A stretch of 64,000 nucleotides of DNA from Bacillota bacterium. Its GTDB lineage: Bacteria; Bacillota; Clostridia; Acetivibrionales; DSM-1351. Position numbers and translations under genes: made by a program. The notes beneath the pieces were generated by a model. It saw only the letters and a list, made by a program, of their open reading frames with translations, did no database searches and was not told where the DNA came from. The stretch lies in the NCBI GenBank assembly GCA_023393115.1, contig JAEWMS010000012.1, positions 43,739 to 107,738 on the forward strand. The letters are read 5' to 3'. Positions 8,935-17,451 of the stretch are shown piece by piece (position 1 is the stretch's first letter; each line of letters opens with the position of its first letter).

Positions 8935-10965
8935 CTATGTATTTTTGCCGTAATTACTCAGCTCAACTTCCACTGCAATAATTTCTCCCTCAGACAGCTG
9001 TATTTCCTTGTAAATATCAATATCAGTCCTGTTCCAATTAGTATACTTTACCTTTAATGTACCTGACTCACGGCTAAGAGGTTCCGGCAATATGTCTTTT
9101 ATTAAGATAGGTACTTTATTTTCCAGGCTTCTGTTTACCAATAGAATAAAGTTCTGCCCGGTTGCACTGTCAAAATACACTATTACCGTGACAAGGCTAC
9201 TGTTAAAGCCCGGGATTAAATGAAAGTTATCTTTTCTTGAAATAAGTGCTTTATACTCACTATTCAAAGTATTAACTTTTCCAATTACCCCTTCAATCCA
9301 TTTTCTATCCTTTGATGTCCATTTCAAATAGTAGTTATCGAAAAAAGCCAGTTTTCCATACATAGGGTCGTTTTTTTCCAGTATAAATCTTCCGGCTTCG
9401 GTATTATCAAGCCCTAAATTCATTGGCTGGTATTCCATCAATTCCTGACCGTTATTAATGAAAAGTACCTTATTGGGTATGAAGCCATTTATAAAGTTGA
9501 TTATCTCAAGCAGCGCTTTATTATGGATGTATGCCGACCTCGGAGTATCAGGAGTTTCCATTGCTGCAGCAACAGGTAACTCGGAAAGCAGAAGAGTTTC
9601 CTCAAATAGCTTCTTATTAAAATCCGTCTCTTGAATTTCCTTATACAAGCCGTATAGAAAACCACTGATAAAGTGAAAACCGTCCCTTGAAGCCTGAGCC
9701 GATTTCTCCACTAGAAATTCTTCTGACCAAAGTAAAAAATTACTGTTATTCTCTTTTGCCTTTTGTATAATACTCTTGTTCAATTCGGCAGGAAGAGCAT
9801 GCCCCATGTCTATTCTGGCACCATCAATTCCATAATTCATCTGATAGAATGGTATTACACCTTCGATATAGCTCCACAGTTCAACATTTTTTATGCTGCC
9901 GTGATACTTATTCAGTGATACCCCATCCTGCATAAGAAAGTCAGGGGACGAAGGGTCAATATATTTTGCTACTTTTTTATGGCTGTCAAAGTAAAACTTG
10001 GGATAGGTTACGTCCTTCCATGGTGGCTGAGGATCATTCAGAACATTTGAGAACCCCGGCATAGTAGTTATCCCGAATTCATTCTCAATGAGCTTTAATA
10101 AGTTTTCTCCTTCTTTCTTATGCTTTCTCACCAGCGCTTCCCATTTCACCTTATCTAGTACATTAGGAGGAAATGTAAACTGTGCCTTATACTCGGTAAA
10201 TCTGGAGCTGGTGTACAGACTATGCAGATTATCATCATCTACGAGTATAAGCTGCTTATCTGACTCAAGAGTTGGAGCACTAAAGGATTCATTACTATCG
10301 AGCTTTATCCAGTAAAGCCATTCCGGGTGTTCTACAAGCAGATCGTTATCCCTTGAGAAGGTTCTAAATACAAAATCCAGCATTACTCGGATGTTCAGCA
10401 TATGACAGGCTTCAATAAAGGCCCTGAATTCGGTATCTATAAAAGTTTTATCTTCTCCTGTAAGAGGATCATGTAAATCGGGATCAAGCCTGTAAATATT
10501 TTTTATGGCATATGGGCTGGCCTTTTCACCCTTTTTATACATATCACTGGTATCAAAAACCGGCAGCAGATAGATTATATCTACTCCCATACCTTTTAGA
10601 TAAGGAAGATAGCACAGTGATTTTAAGAAGGTTCCCGAATGTATCTGCCCTTTTTCTCCATGTTCCCATGCAGTAAACATTCGTGGCAGCATGCTGTAGA
10701 CAGTCGTGCCGGATATGTTGCCACAGCATTTACCATCGGCCTCAAGTGCAGGAAGATAGTTCTTATCCTTCTCAGCCAGCTTAAGTATGTTATTCCGGAT
10801 ACATTCTGAATAAAAATCAAAGGGATTTACTTGTATTTCCCCTGGTCTGGTCCTTTCAAGCTCTGTGTAACCAAAATAGTTCCAAGCTTCGGGGATATTA
10901 TACGGTCTGGTAAAAACATCTCTTTGTTTCTCCAGCCTTTCCAATAGTTTTAATATATTGTTCAT
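8935..10965 (-). CDS. GH13-superfamily protein with GlgE-like motifs
   Basis: 676-residue alpha-amylase-superfamily enzyme, probably cytoplasmic (no signal peptide). The barrel begins with GVDIIYLLPVFDTSD and SPYAIKNIYRLDP. Conserved region I is VMLDFVFRTFSRDN with EHPEWL after it. Region II is GIDGARIDMGH (Asp nucleophile), region III is LLWSEEF (Glu acid/base) and region IV is METPDTPR (Asp). The usual NH of region I and NHD of region IV are absent. EHPEW and xTPD resemble the maltosyltransferase GlgE more than amylases, but the N-terminus is not clearly GlgE. ATG at 10965 follows CTGGAGATACA. Pairing with a glucan phosphorylase argues for glycogen/maltodextrin metabolism. The exact reaction is undecided. 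Confidence 0.7.
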   Translation of the reverse strand: MNNILKLLERLEKQRDVFTRPYNIPEAWNYFGYTELERTRPGEIQVNPFDFYSECIRNNILKLAEKDKNYLPALEADGKCCGNISGTTVYSMLPRMFTAWEHGEKGQIHSGTFLKSLCYLPYLKGMGVDIIYLLPVFDTSDMYKKGEKASPYAIKNIYRLDPDLHDPLTGEDKTFIDTEFRAFIEACHMLNIRVMLDFVFRTFSRDNDLLVEHPEWLYWIKLDSNESFSAPTLESDKQLILVDDDNLHSLYTSSRFTEYKAQFTFPPNVLDKVKWEALVRKHKKEGENLLKLIENEFGITTMPGFSNVLNDPQPPWKDVTYPKFYFDSHKKVAKYIDPSSPDFLMQDGVSLNKYHGSIKNVELWSYIEGVIPFYQMNYGIDGARIDMGHALPAELNKSIIQKAKENNSNFLLWSEEFLVEKSAQASRDGFHFISGFLYGLYKEIQETDFNKKLFEETLLLSELPVAAAMETPDTPRSAYIHNKALLEIINFINGFIPNKVLFINNGQELMEYQPMNLGLDNTEAGRFILEKNDPMYGKLAFFDNYYLKWTSKDRKWIEGVIGKVNTLNSEYKALISRKDNFHLIPGFNSSLVTVIVYFDSATGQNFILLVNRSLENKVPILIKDILPEPLSRESGTLKVKYTNWNRTDIDIYKEIQLSEGEIIAVEVELSNYGKNT

Positions 10966-11200
10966 TGTATCTCCAGTTATTGCATTTATTTTTTATTGAG
11001 ATTTGTTTCTTAATCTTATTGCCTTACGCAGTAGTAAATAATTTCATTACCACTAGCAATTTTCTAACGAGACTAGGGCTTCTGATGACAACTCATACAC
11101 CTCTCGCCTCATTAAAAAATATAATTCTATGTCAAATTACAAGTCCATCTAGAAAGCTAGTTTTATATGGAGGAATTTGCTACAGTGTTTGCACGTATAG

Positions 11201-11216
11201 TGTGCAATCGTTTGCA
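11201..11216. promoter_or_regulatory. LacI-family operator upstream of the GH13-like/glucan phosphorylase genes
   Basis: TGCAATCGTTTGCA (11203-11216) is a CG-centred near-palindrome of the LacI/GalR type, 238 bp before the GH13-like start. The 15 bases TGTGCAATCGTTTGC recur exactly before the adjacent lacI-type gene at 12398-12412, so both are likely bound by that regulator. Confidence 0.65.
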
Positions 11217-11227
11217 TAGCCATTCCT

Positions 11228-11265
11228 AAAATGCACATACAGCTAATGTGATTAAGTGTATGTGC
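11228..11265 (-). terminator. Probable terminator of the LacI-family gene
   Basis: GCACATACA (11233-11241) pairs with TGTATGTGC (11257-11265), 9 bp. On the minus strand it is followed by ATTTTAGG, so the T-tract is short. Confidence 0.45.
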
Positions 11266-11327
11266 TCTGGATTAATACCTTGGAATCTATATTTTCTAGT
11301 GTTAGAGCATATAGTTGTTTAACCTGG

Positions 11328-12353
11328 TCAAAGTCTTTTTGATGTTGAATTTCTTATTATAAGTTCTGCCGGAATAATAGATCTGTTAAAGCTTTTTACA
11401 CCTTCTTCTATGTTTGAATAAAGTATTTTAAAGGCCTTAGCACCAAGTTCAAACTCATTCACTTTAACAGAAGTAAGTGTGGGAGTTGTATACTCACACA
11501 GGGGAAAGTTGTTAAAACCTGCAACGGCAATGTCATCAGGAATCTTAATACCTTTTTCGTTCAAATATTTCATAAAACCAAAGGCAATCAGATCATCACA
11601 GGTAATAACCGCCGTATATTCAGAGCCTCGAGCTTGGAGCTGCTCAGCGAGTTCATAACCCGCATCATCTATATACCTGCCGGTTAAAACTAAATCCGGG
11701 TTGATATTAATGTTACTATCCAGTAAAGCCTTTTTATAACCTTCGTATCGGTCCATTGTAACAACGAATTCTGGAGTAAGCCCGACAAAAGCAATTTTTC
11801 TATGTCCCTGCTCAATAAGATGCATGGTAAGATCATAAGCAATCGACATGTTGTTGTTATCCACCCAATTGATATCTTCATCAACCTGAGGCCTTCCTAC
11901 CACAACAAATGGAAATCTGGACTTCTTGAGTTCGGTAATACACGGGTCTTTAGTACGGGAAGCCAACATGATAAGACCACCAACAATTCCCCCGTTAATC
12001 AGGTCCCTAATATATTTCCTTTCTTCTCTGACATCAGATACACTTGTGAGAAGAATATTATAACCACTCTTATGGGCCATTGCAGTAATACCTCTTATTA
12101 TCTCGGGAAAAAAAGGATGTCTGAAGGCTTTTTCAGTTAGTTCAGGTATCATTATTGCTACAATATTTGTGGTTTTTCTGGCCAGTGATCGTGCAATGAT
12201 GTTTGGATGGTAATCAAGCTCCTGTATAATTTTATTTATACGTTCCTTTGTTTCAGTGCTGATTCTAGGACTGTCAGCCAGAACTCTGGAAACTGTTGAC
12301 GCTGCAACACCAGCTTCTCTGGCAACATCGTTTATCGTTGTTATCTTCTTCAC
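11328..12353 (-). CDS. LacI/GalR-family transcriptional repressor
   Basis: 341-residue regulator. An N-terminal helix-turn-helix, TINDVAREAGVAASTVSRVL, and the hinge helix LDYHPNIIARSLA (about residues 5-60) recognise CG-centred palindromes. The rest is a periplasmic-binding-protein-like sugar sensor with VAIMIPEL, GRYIDDAGYELAEQL and ITCDDLIAFGFMKYL. It is located between the GH13/phosphorylase genes and the opp operon. Identical 15-bp operator-like sequences lie 45 bp before its own ATG and before the GH13-like gene, indicating autoregulation and control of glucan metabolism. The inducer, perhaps a maltodextrin, is inferred from context only. Confidence 0.92.
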   Translation of the reverse strand: MKKITTINDVAREAGVAASTVSRVLADSPRISTETKERINKIIQELDYHPNIIARSLARKTTNIVAIMIPELTEKAFRHPFFPEIIRGITAMAHKSGYNILLTSVSDVREERKYIRDLINGGIVGGLIMLASRTKDPCITELKKSRFPFVVVGRPQVDEDINWVDNNNMSIAYDLTMHLIEQGHRKIAFVGLTPEFVVTMDRYEGYKKALLDSNININPDLVLTGRYIDDAGYELAEQLQARGSEYTAVITCDDLIAFGFMKYLNEKGIKIPDDIAVAGFNNFPLCEYTTPTLTSVKVNEFELGAKAFKILYSNIEEGVKSFNRSIIPAELIIRNSTSKRL

Positions 12354-12397
12354 TGTATCCCCCGGCTAATACAAGATTATTGCTTTTACTAGCTGCC

Positions 12398-12413
12398 TGT
12401 GCAATCGTTTGCT
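12398..12413. promoter_or_regulatory. LacI-family operator in front of the regulator gene (autoregulation)
   Basis: TGTGCAATCGTTTGC at 12398-12412 is identical to the 15-bp core found at 11201-11215 and lies 45 bp before the repressor's ATG. Confidence 0.6.
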
Positions 12414-12653
12414 TATAATAATAGTATATAAATTACACATACCGCTGTCAATAGTTATTTTGAAATATGCGGAATATTCCGTATTAGCAGAAAACTCTTG
12501 GGCTGGTCGAAATTTATTTGAATGCAGAACCAGCAGATGGAAATAACTATTAATGTAACAATAAATAGCTCCTGATAGTTTTTTACAGATAAGGGTCAAA
12601 TATATAGTTACCATAATCCGGAATCATAAAGTGTATTTTGTGACAGTAACTTA

Positions 12654-12669
12654 ATAAAGCGCTAACGCT
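12654..12669. promoter_or_regulatory. Candidate catabolite-responsive (cre-like) element upstream of opp
   Basis: ATAAAGCGCTAACGCT matches the AARCGYTW core of CcpA/LacI-family sites with mismatches at the flanks. It lies about 120 bp before the predicted opp promoter. It could instead be a site for another LacI-family regulator. Confidence 0.35.
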
Positions 12670-12787
12670 GTGCTCCATTAATGGGTATTTTTTACTAATT
12701 TATTTGTCGATTTTCGGTGGTTTTTATAATTGCCACCAAATACTGGCATTTACAGCTATTTGAACTTATATTGGTAGTAATAAATTA

Positions 12788-12816
12788 TTGAATTCAGCTT
12801 CTCTTTGTAGTATAAT
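12788..12816 (+). promoter_or_regulatory. Predicted sigma-A promoter of the oppBCDFA operon
   Basis: TTGAAT (12788-12793), a 17-bp spacer and TATAAT (12811-12816). It is the best promoter match in the region before oppB. Confidence 0.55.
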
Positions 12817-13102
12817 GCGTGATTGTAGCATCTTTATTTATTTATATTTCGACAGTATTTGTAATAATTTCAAGATGTGGACTTTCTTTCTTTATGGTAA
12901 CTTCTTCTAATTAAGTTGACTGTGACATATTCGGTTACTTGAAATAAGAGAGCATGACCAAAGCACTAGTATTAAAGAATTTTAGATATTACCTAGTACG
13001 TGATCGATATAGTTTAACTTACTCGATTTATTGAGATAGCAAGGCTGGAACAAATTTTACTACACGCTGTGTTATAGGGTCACAGCAAAACATGGAGGTC
13101 GT

Positions 13103-14029
13103 ATGCTGAAATACATTTTAAAGCGGTTAATAGTTTCATTACTTACATTATGGATTATGTTTACATTAACTTTTTTCCTAATGCACTTAACCCCCGGTAA
13201 TCCATTTTTGGGAGATAGAAAAATAACTCCTGAAATTATGGCCAACCTTGAGGCAAAATACGGATTGGATAAGCCCCTTTTAACACAATATGGAATGTAT
13301 GCAAAAAATATAATTACAAAAGGTGATTTGGGAGAATCTATAAAGCTGGCAGGTCAGAGTGTTGGAGAGATTATTGTAAGAAAGTTTCCATACTCACTAA
13401 AGCTAGGTCTCTTCGCAAGTGCTATTGCTATTGTTGTTGGAACAGTACTGGGAACCATAAGTGCACTTAAGAAAAATACAGGTGCCGACAGGGCAATAAT
13501 GTTTATCGTTACCATAGGAATAGCAGTACCCAGCTTTGTTGTTGCCACAGTAAGTATGGTTGTTTTTGGAGTAAAACTTCACATATTCCCGACGGTCAGT
13601 AGTCTAGATACTTTGTCAAGCTACATTTTACCAGGTTTTGCGCTCTCATTCTTCCCGCTGAGTTTTGTAACAAGACTTATGCGCTCCTCTATGCTGGATG
13701 TTATTAATCAGGATTATATACGAACTGCAAGAGCTAAGGGTCTTTCTGAAAGGGTAGTAATTTTTAAACATGGTTTGAGAAATGGTATTCTTCCCGTCGT
13801 AACCTATGCAGGCCCTATGATAGCCAGTGTTTTAACCGGTTCCTTTGTAATTGAATCAATATTCTCTATTCCCGGACTGGGAAGTTCCTTTGTAACAAGT
13901 ATCACTGCAAAAGATTACCCAACTGTTATGGGCGTAACCATTTTCTTCGGAGCATTATTGATTTTTATGAACCTTTTAGTAGATATAATATACAGATTTG
14001 TTGATCCAAGAATCAATATAACCAAGTAG
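13103..14029 (+). CDS. oppB: Oligopeptide ABC importer permease (OppB/DppB type)
   Basis: 308-residue inner-membrane permease with about six transmembrane helices. It starts with the family's MLKYILKRLIVSLLTLW and an extracytoplasmic stretch, DKPLLTQYGMYAKN. The conserved cytoplasmic EAA loop, DYIRTARAKGLSERVVIFKH, contacts the ATPases, and the C-terminus has IPGLGSSFVTSI and DIIYRFVDPRI. ATG at 13103 follows GGAGGTCGT. It is the first gene of an oppBCDFA cluster that carries all components of the importer. Peptide is the likeliest substrate, judged mainly from the binding protein. Confidence 0.92.
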   Translation: MLKYILKRLIVSLLTLWIMFTLTFFLMHLTPGNPFLGDRKITPEIMANLEAKYGLDKPLLTQYGMYAKNIITKGDLGESIKLAGQSVGEIIVRKFPYSLKLGLFASAIAIVVGTVLGTISALKKNTGADRAIMFIVTIGIAVPSFVVATVSMVVFGVKLHIFPTVSSLDTLSSYILPGFALSFFPLSFVTRLMRSSMLDVINQDYIRTARAKGLSERVVIFKHGLRNGILPVVTYAGPMIASVLTGSFVIESIFSIPGLGSSFVTSITAKDYPTVMGVTIFFGALLIFMNLLVDIIYRFVDPRINITK

Positions 14030-14103
14030 AGATAAATGCGAAGCAGAATAAGTGCTTCAGTTACTAAATATGTCGCTGTTTAGCAACAGAATGGAGTCAA
14101 ACA

Positions 14104-15099
14104 ATGAAAACTATGAATAATTCTGAAGTTTTAGATAGTAAATTATTTTTGCCAGCAACAGAAAGTGAAAGGGCAACCGCCGAGGTGATGCGCCCCTCGG
14201 TAGGCTTTTGGAAGGACGCATGGAGAAGACTTAGAGCCAATAAGGTAGCTATGGGTTCTCTTATTGTTATATTAATAGTGGTATTGGCAGCTATTATCGG
14301 ACCAATGCTTTCACCCTATTCATATGAACAGATAAATAAAGGCCAAGAAAATTTATCACCTAATGCTCAGCATATTTTTGGTACAGACAGTCTGGGAAGA
14401 GACTTATTCACAAGAACCATGATAGGTGCCAGAATATCCATTGCTGTAGGTGTTGTAGCCGCTGTTATGATATCCATAATCGGTATTATTTATGGTGCTG
14501 TTTCAGGCTTTCTGGGCGGTTGGGTTGATATTGTTATGATGAGAATTGTTGATATTGTTTACTCAGTACCGACAATACTTATTGTTATTCTTTTGCAGGT
14601 TGTGCTTAAGGACCCCATAGACAAATTTCTTGCATCTGCAAATGCTCCTGATTTTCTAAAAGGTCTTGGTGTCGGTTTAATAAGCATATTTTTCGTACTT
14701 GGCCTACTTTACTGGGTTGATATGGCACGTATAGTCCGCGGCCAGATTCTCGCCTTGAAGGAACAGGAATTTGTTCTGGCTGCTAAAGTGCTTGGGGCCA
14801 GCAGTAAAGACATAATCTTTAAGCATTTAATACCAAACTGTATCGGTCAGATTATCGTTGTTGCAACGCTTAAAATCCCTGAGGCTATATTTGTTGAATC
14901 ATTTTTAAGCTTTATAGGTCTTGGAGTTTCCATTCCTATGGCTTCACTGGGATCCTTGTCTCAGCTGGCACTTAAGGGAATTTATTCTTACCCCTATATG
15001 CTGGTTTTCCCGGCTGCAACCATTAGTATCATAATACTTGCCATGAACCTATTTGGAGACGGACTCAGAGATGCACTTGATCCTCGAATGAAGAAATAA
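14104..15099 (+). CDS. oppC: Oligopeptide ABC importer permease (OppC/DppC type)
   Basis: 331-residue partner permease. It has a long cytoplasmic N-terminus, then RLRANKVAMGSLIVILIVVL as the first membrane helix, the OppC signature HIFGTDSLGRDLFTRTMIGA, and the EAA loop EFVLAAKVLGASSKDIIFKH. It ends with GDGLRDALDPRMKK. The start has GGAG eight bases upstream. The 74-bp gap from oppB contains two small hairpins (14039-14057, and around 14081-14096). Confidence 0.92.
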   Translation: MKTMNNSEVLDSKLFLPATESERATAEVMRPSVGFWKDAWRRLRANKVAMGSLIVILIVVLAAIIGPMLSPYSYEQINKGQENLSPNAQHIFGTDSLGRDLFTRTMIGARISIAVGVVAAVMISIIGIIYGAVSGFLGGWVDIVMMRIVDIVYSVPTILIVILLQVVLKDPIDKFLASANAPDFLKGLGVGLISIFFVLGLLYWVDMARIVRGQILALKEQEFVLAAKVLGASSKDIIFKHLIPNCIGQIIVVATLKIPEAIFVESFLSFIGLGVSIPMASLGSLSQLALKGIYSYPYMLVFPAATISIIILAMNLFGDGLRDALDPRMKK

Positions 15100-15147
15100 A
15101 ATAAAGCTGAATAAAGAAGGTTGAATAGAGAAAGTTTATTATTGCAG

Positions 15148-15302
15148 TCGCTATGTTGGCTCAAAGCCATGACGTGTAAAACATCACATGGCCAATTAAC
15201 CTCCTTTATTCGCCCATTGCGATAAAGGATATATATTTCATTACTACTTGTGGCCACAATGTTGGCTCAAAGCCACTAACGGTGGCTTAGGAGGTTTATA
15301 TG
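15148..15302 (+). promoter_or_regulatory. Structured intercistronic element, copy A (before oppD), unrecognised
   Basis: Homologous to copy B before dnaC; closest homology runs 15190-15302. Ordered parts are: hairpin TGGC-TCAAA-GCCA at 15157-15169; GGCC at 15190-15193, which with T15189 can pair to GGCCA at 15252-15256; anti-ribosome-site AACCTCC at 15198-15204; hairpin CCTTTATTCGC (15203-15213) with GCGATAAAGG (15219-15228); and palindrome TTGTGGCCACAA at 15248-15259. Two exclusive hairpins follow, TGGC-TCAAA-GCCA (15263-15275) or AAGCCAC-GTGGCTT (15270-15288). The element ends in AGGAGGTT, complementary to the AACCTCC, and the oppD ATG at 15300. It may control oppD translation. It is not a riboswitch class I know. 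Confidence 0.6.
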
Positions 15303-16307
15303 AGCAAAGAACTACTTAAAATAAATGATTTGAAGGTTTCCTTCTTCACACCGGCCGGTGAGGTAAAAGCCGTAAACGGTGTAAGTTATTCCCTTGCACC
15401 CGGTAAGGTGCTTGGTATTGTAGGAGAATCCGGCTCAGGAAAAAGCGTTTCCTCCTACTCCATAATGGGGCTTATAGATAAGCCCGGGAAAATCGTCGGA
15501 GGAAGTATTATATTCGACGGGAAAGATGTTTCTTCGATGACTAAAGCTGAAAGGCTAAATTTTGCAGGTAATGAGGTTGCAATGATATTTCAGGACCCTA
15601 TGACCTGCCTAAATCCTGTTTTTACAATAGGTAATCAGATTTCAGAGTCCCTTCATCATAAATATGGAAAGCTTTCAAAAGAAGAGGTAAAGAAAAGATC
15701 AATAGAGCTCCTGTCACTGGTTGGTATTAATGAGCCTGAAAAGCGATTATCTCAGTATCCACACGAATTCTCCGGCGGTATGCGCCAGAGAGCGATGATT
15801 GCCATGGCTCTAGCCGGTTCGCCCAAGCTTCTTATCGCAGACGAACCCACTACTGCGCTGGATGTAACCATTCAGGCACAGATACTTGAGCTATTAAAGG
15901 ATATTCAGAAAAAGACCGGAATGGCAATCGTTCTGATTACCCACGATCTTGGTATTGTAGCTGATATGGCCGACGATGTAATAGTTATGTATGGAGGCCG
16001 AATTGTTGAGCAGGGCTCGGTTTACAGTATTTTTAACAATCCACGTCATCCATATACCAAAGGTCTGATACGCTCACTGCCGGACCTTAATAAAAAGGGT
16101 GAAAAGCTTATTCCCATTGAGGGAAATCCCATAGATCTCCTGAATCTTCCTCAGGGCTGTTCCTTTGCTCCAAGATGTGAAAACTGTATGAAGGTCTGTA
16201 TCAACCATATGCCCCAAGAGCATGTTGAGGAGGATGGACATAGCACAACCTGCTGGCTTTATGACAGCAGAGCCAATAAGAATGTGGAGGTAAAGAATAA
16301 TGGATAA
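15300..16307 (+). CDS. oppD: Oligopeptide ABC importer ATPase (OppD type)
   Basis: 335-residue cytoplasmic ATPase energising the OppBC channel. Walker A is GESGSGKS, the signature is FSGGMRQRAMIAMALA, Walker B is LLIADEPTTALD and the switch His lies in LITHDLGIVADMADD. The C-terminal oligopeptide-transporter extension has a cysteine-rich segment, GCSFAPRCENCMKVC, typical of OppD/DppD. In some homologues these cysteines hold an iron-sulfur cluster. Translation starts at the ATG directly after the unusual structured element at 15148-15302, whose 3' end forms the ribosome site. It overlaps oppF by 8 bp. Confidence 0.93.
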   Translation: MSKELLKINDLKVSFFTPAGEVKAVNGVSYSLAPGKVLGIVGESGSGKSVSSYSIMGLIDKPGKIVGGSIIFDGKDVSSMTKAERLNFAGNEVAMIFQDPMTCLNPVFTIGNQISESLHHKYGKLSKEEVKKRSIELLSLVGINEPEKRLSQYPHEFSGGMRQRAMIAMALAGSPKLLIADEPTTALDVTIQAQILELLKDIQKKTGMAIVLITHDLGIVADMADDVIVMYGGRIVEQGSVYSIFNNPRHPYTKGLIRSLPDLNKKGEKLIPIEGNPIDLLNLPQGCSFAPRCENCMKVCINHMPQEHVEEDGHSTTCWLYDSRANKNVEVKNNG

Positions 16308-17283
16308 AAAGGTTTTAATAGAAGTGAACAGCCTGAAACAATATTTCCACATAAGAAATAATATGGGTGAAAAAGCTTTTGTTAAGGCTGTTGACGGTGT
16401 GACCTTTAACATATATAAAGGTGAAACCCTCGGTCTGGTTGGTGAATCAGGCTCAGGAAAGACAACGCTGGGGCGCTCCATTCTAAGAATTTATGACCCT
16501 ACCGATGGACAAATAAAATTTTCGGGTGTTGATATAACGAATTTGCAGAGAAGCAAGCTTTTACCATACAGAAAGAAAATGCAGTATATTTTTCAGGACC
16601 CATACGCATCTCTTGACCCGCGTATGACTGTTTCGGATATTGTTGGTGAACCACTGGATATCCATAAACTCACATCCTCCAAAAAGGAGAGAACAGAAAA
16701 AATCAGAGAGCTATTAAAGCTTGTAGGATTAAACACTGAACATTCCTCACGCTATCCTCATGAGTTTTCAGGGGGACAGCGTCAGAGAATAGGCATAGCT
16801 AGAGCTATAGCCGTGGAACCAGAATTTATTGTTTGCGATGAACCTGTCTCTGCACTTGACGTGTCAATCAGAGCACAGATAATAAATACACTAGAAGAAA
16901 TGCAGGAAAGGCTTGATCTGACCTACCTATTTATCTCACATGATCTTGGAGTAGTTAGACATACCTGCGACAGAGTCGGAGTAATGTATTTGGGACATAT
17001 TGTTGAGCTTGTTGAATCAGAGGAATTGTATAAAAATCCTCTACATCCCTATACGCAGGCACTCCTTACCGCAATCCCCGAGCCAGACCCTGAAGTTGCC
17101 AAGAAAAGAAACAGGATTATCTTAAAGGGTGAAATACCATCACCTGTGAATCCACCTTCAGGTTGTAAATTCAGAACGAGATGTCCTTATGCAAAGGATA
17201 TTTGCGCAAAGCAGGTTCCTGAATTCAAGGACCATGGAAATGGCCACTATGTAGCATGTCATTTCGCGGGAGAAATTAAATAG
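16300..17283 (+). CDS. oppF: Oligopeptide ABC importer ATPase (OppF type)
   Basis: 327-residue second ATPase forming a heterodimer with OppD. Walker A is GESGSGKTT, the signature is FSGGQRQRIGIARAIA, Walker B is FIVCDEPVSALD, and the H-loop is FISHDLGVVRHTCD. The C-terminus has the usual PSPVNPPSGCKFRTRCPYA and later cysteines. The start lies inside the end of oppD (8-bp overlap), indicating coupled translation. All ATP-binding motifs are intact. Confidence 0.93.
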   Translation: MDKKVLIEVNSLKQYFHIRNNMGEKAFVKAVDGVTFNIYKGETLGLVGESGSGKTTLGRSILRIYDPTDGQIKFSGVDITNLQRSKLLPYRKKMQYIFQDPYASLDPRMTVSDIVGEPLDIHKLTSSKKERTEKIRELLKLVGLNTEHSSRYPHEFSGGQRQRIGIARAIAVEPEFIVCDEPVSALDVSIRAQIINTLEEMQERLDLTYLFISHDLGVVRHTCDRVGVMYLGHIVELVESEELYKNPLHPYTQALLTAIPEPDPEVAKKRNRIILKGEIPSPVNPPSGCKFRTRCPYAKDICAKQVPEFKDHGNGHYVACHFAGEIK

Positions 17284-17356
17284 TTTAATGTTTCCATATG
17301 ACAAGAGGATATCTGTTCTTTAGTTAATGAGGTCGACATTGATATAAAGATAAAAG

Positions 17357-17370
17357 TGATAGCGCTTTTT
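17357..17370. promoter_or_regulatory. Candidate cre-like site upstream of oppA
   Basis: TGATAGCGCTTTTT resembles a catabolite-responsive element with about two mismatches. It lies in the 168-bp gap between oppF and oppA, where a separate oppA promoter could also be. Confidence 0.3.
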
Positions 17371-17451
17371 TATTCCAGAAAATATCACGTTTGCATTATG
17401 GAGTTAATTAAGAAATCAACATATTTTAGCAATAATAGGGAGGTATAAATT

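Larger units (their letters stand above)
10966..11327. other. Intergenic region between the GH13-like gene and lacI-type regulator
   Basis: 362 bp without a credible gene. It holds the leader of the GH13-like gene, an operator-like palindrome at 11203-11216, and a hairpin at 11233-11265 that probably ends the regulator transcript. An 84-codon open stretch on the plus strand (10965-11219) has no ribosome site and no recognisable protein character. Confidence 0.6.
12354..13102. other. 749-bp regulatory region between lacI-type gene and oppB
   Basis: No credible gene. It contains the operator at 12398-12413, a candidate cre/LacI-type site at 12654-12669, a small GGTGG...CCACC hairpin near 12717-12738, and a promoter-like pair at 12788-12816. 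If that promoter drives oppB, the transcript has a leader of about 280 bases, long enough for a regulatory RNA, though I recognise none. An 82-codon open stretch at 12366-12614 (minus) shows no protein-like character. Confidence 0.55.

Noticed and set aside
10965..11219. 84-codon plus-strand frame beside the GH13-like gene
   Set aside because: Hydrophobic but irregular, no ribosome site, and it overlaps the leader and operator of the opposite gene.
12366..12614. 82-codon open frame on the minus strand before the LacI gene
   Set aside because: No ribosome site, no protein-like composition, and it overlaps the operator region.
15148..15302. Resemblance of the CAAAGCCAC segment to the c-di-GMP-I (GEMM) riboswitch
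   Set aside because: GEMM needs a GGGCAAACC-type tetraloop receptor region and a particular three-way junction upstream, neither of which is present in either copy. The similarity is limited to a few bases.
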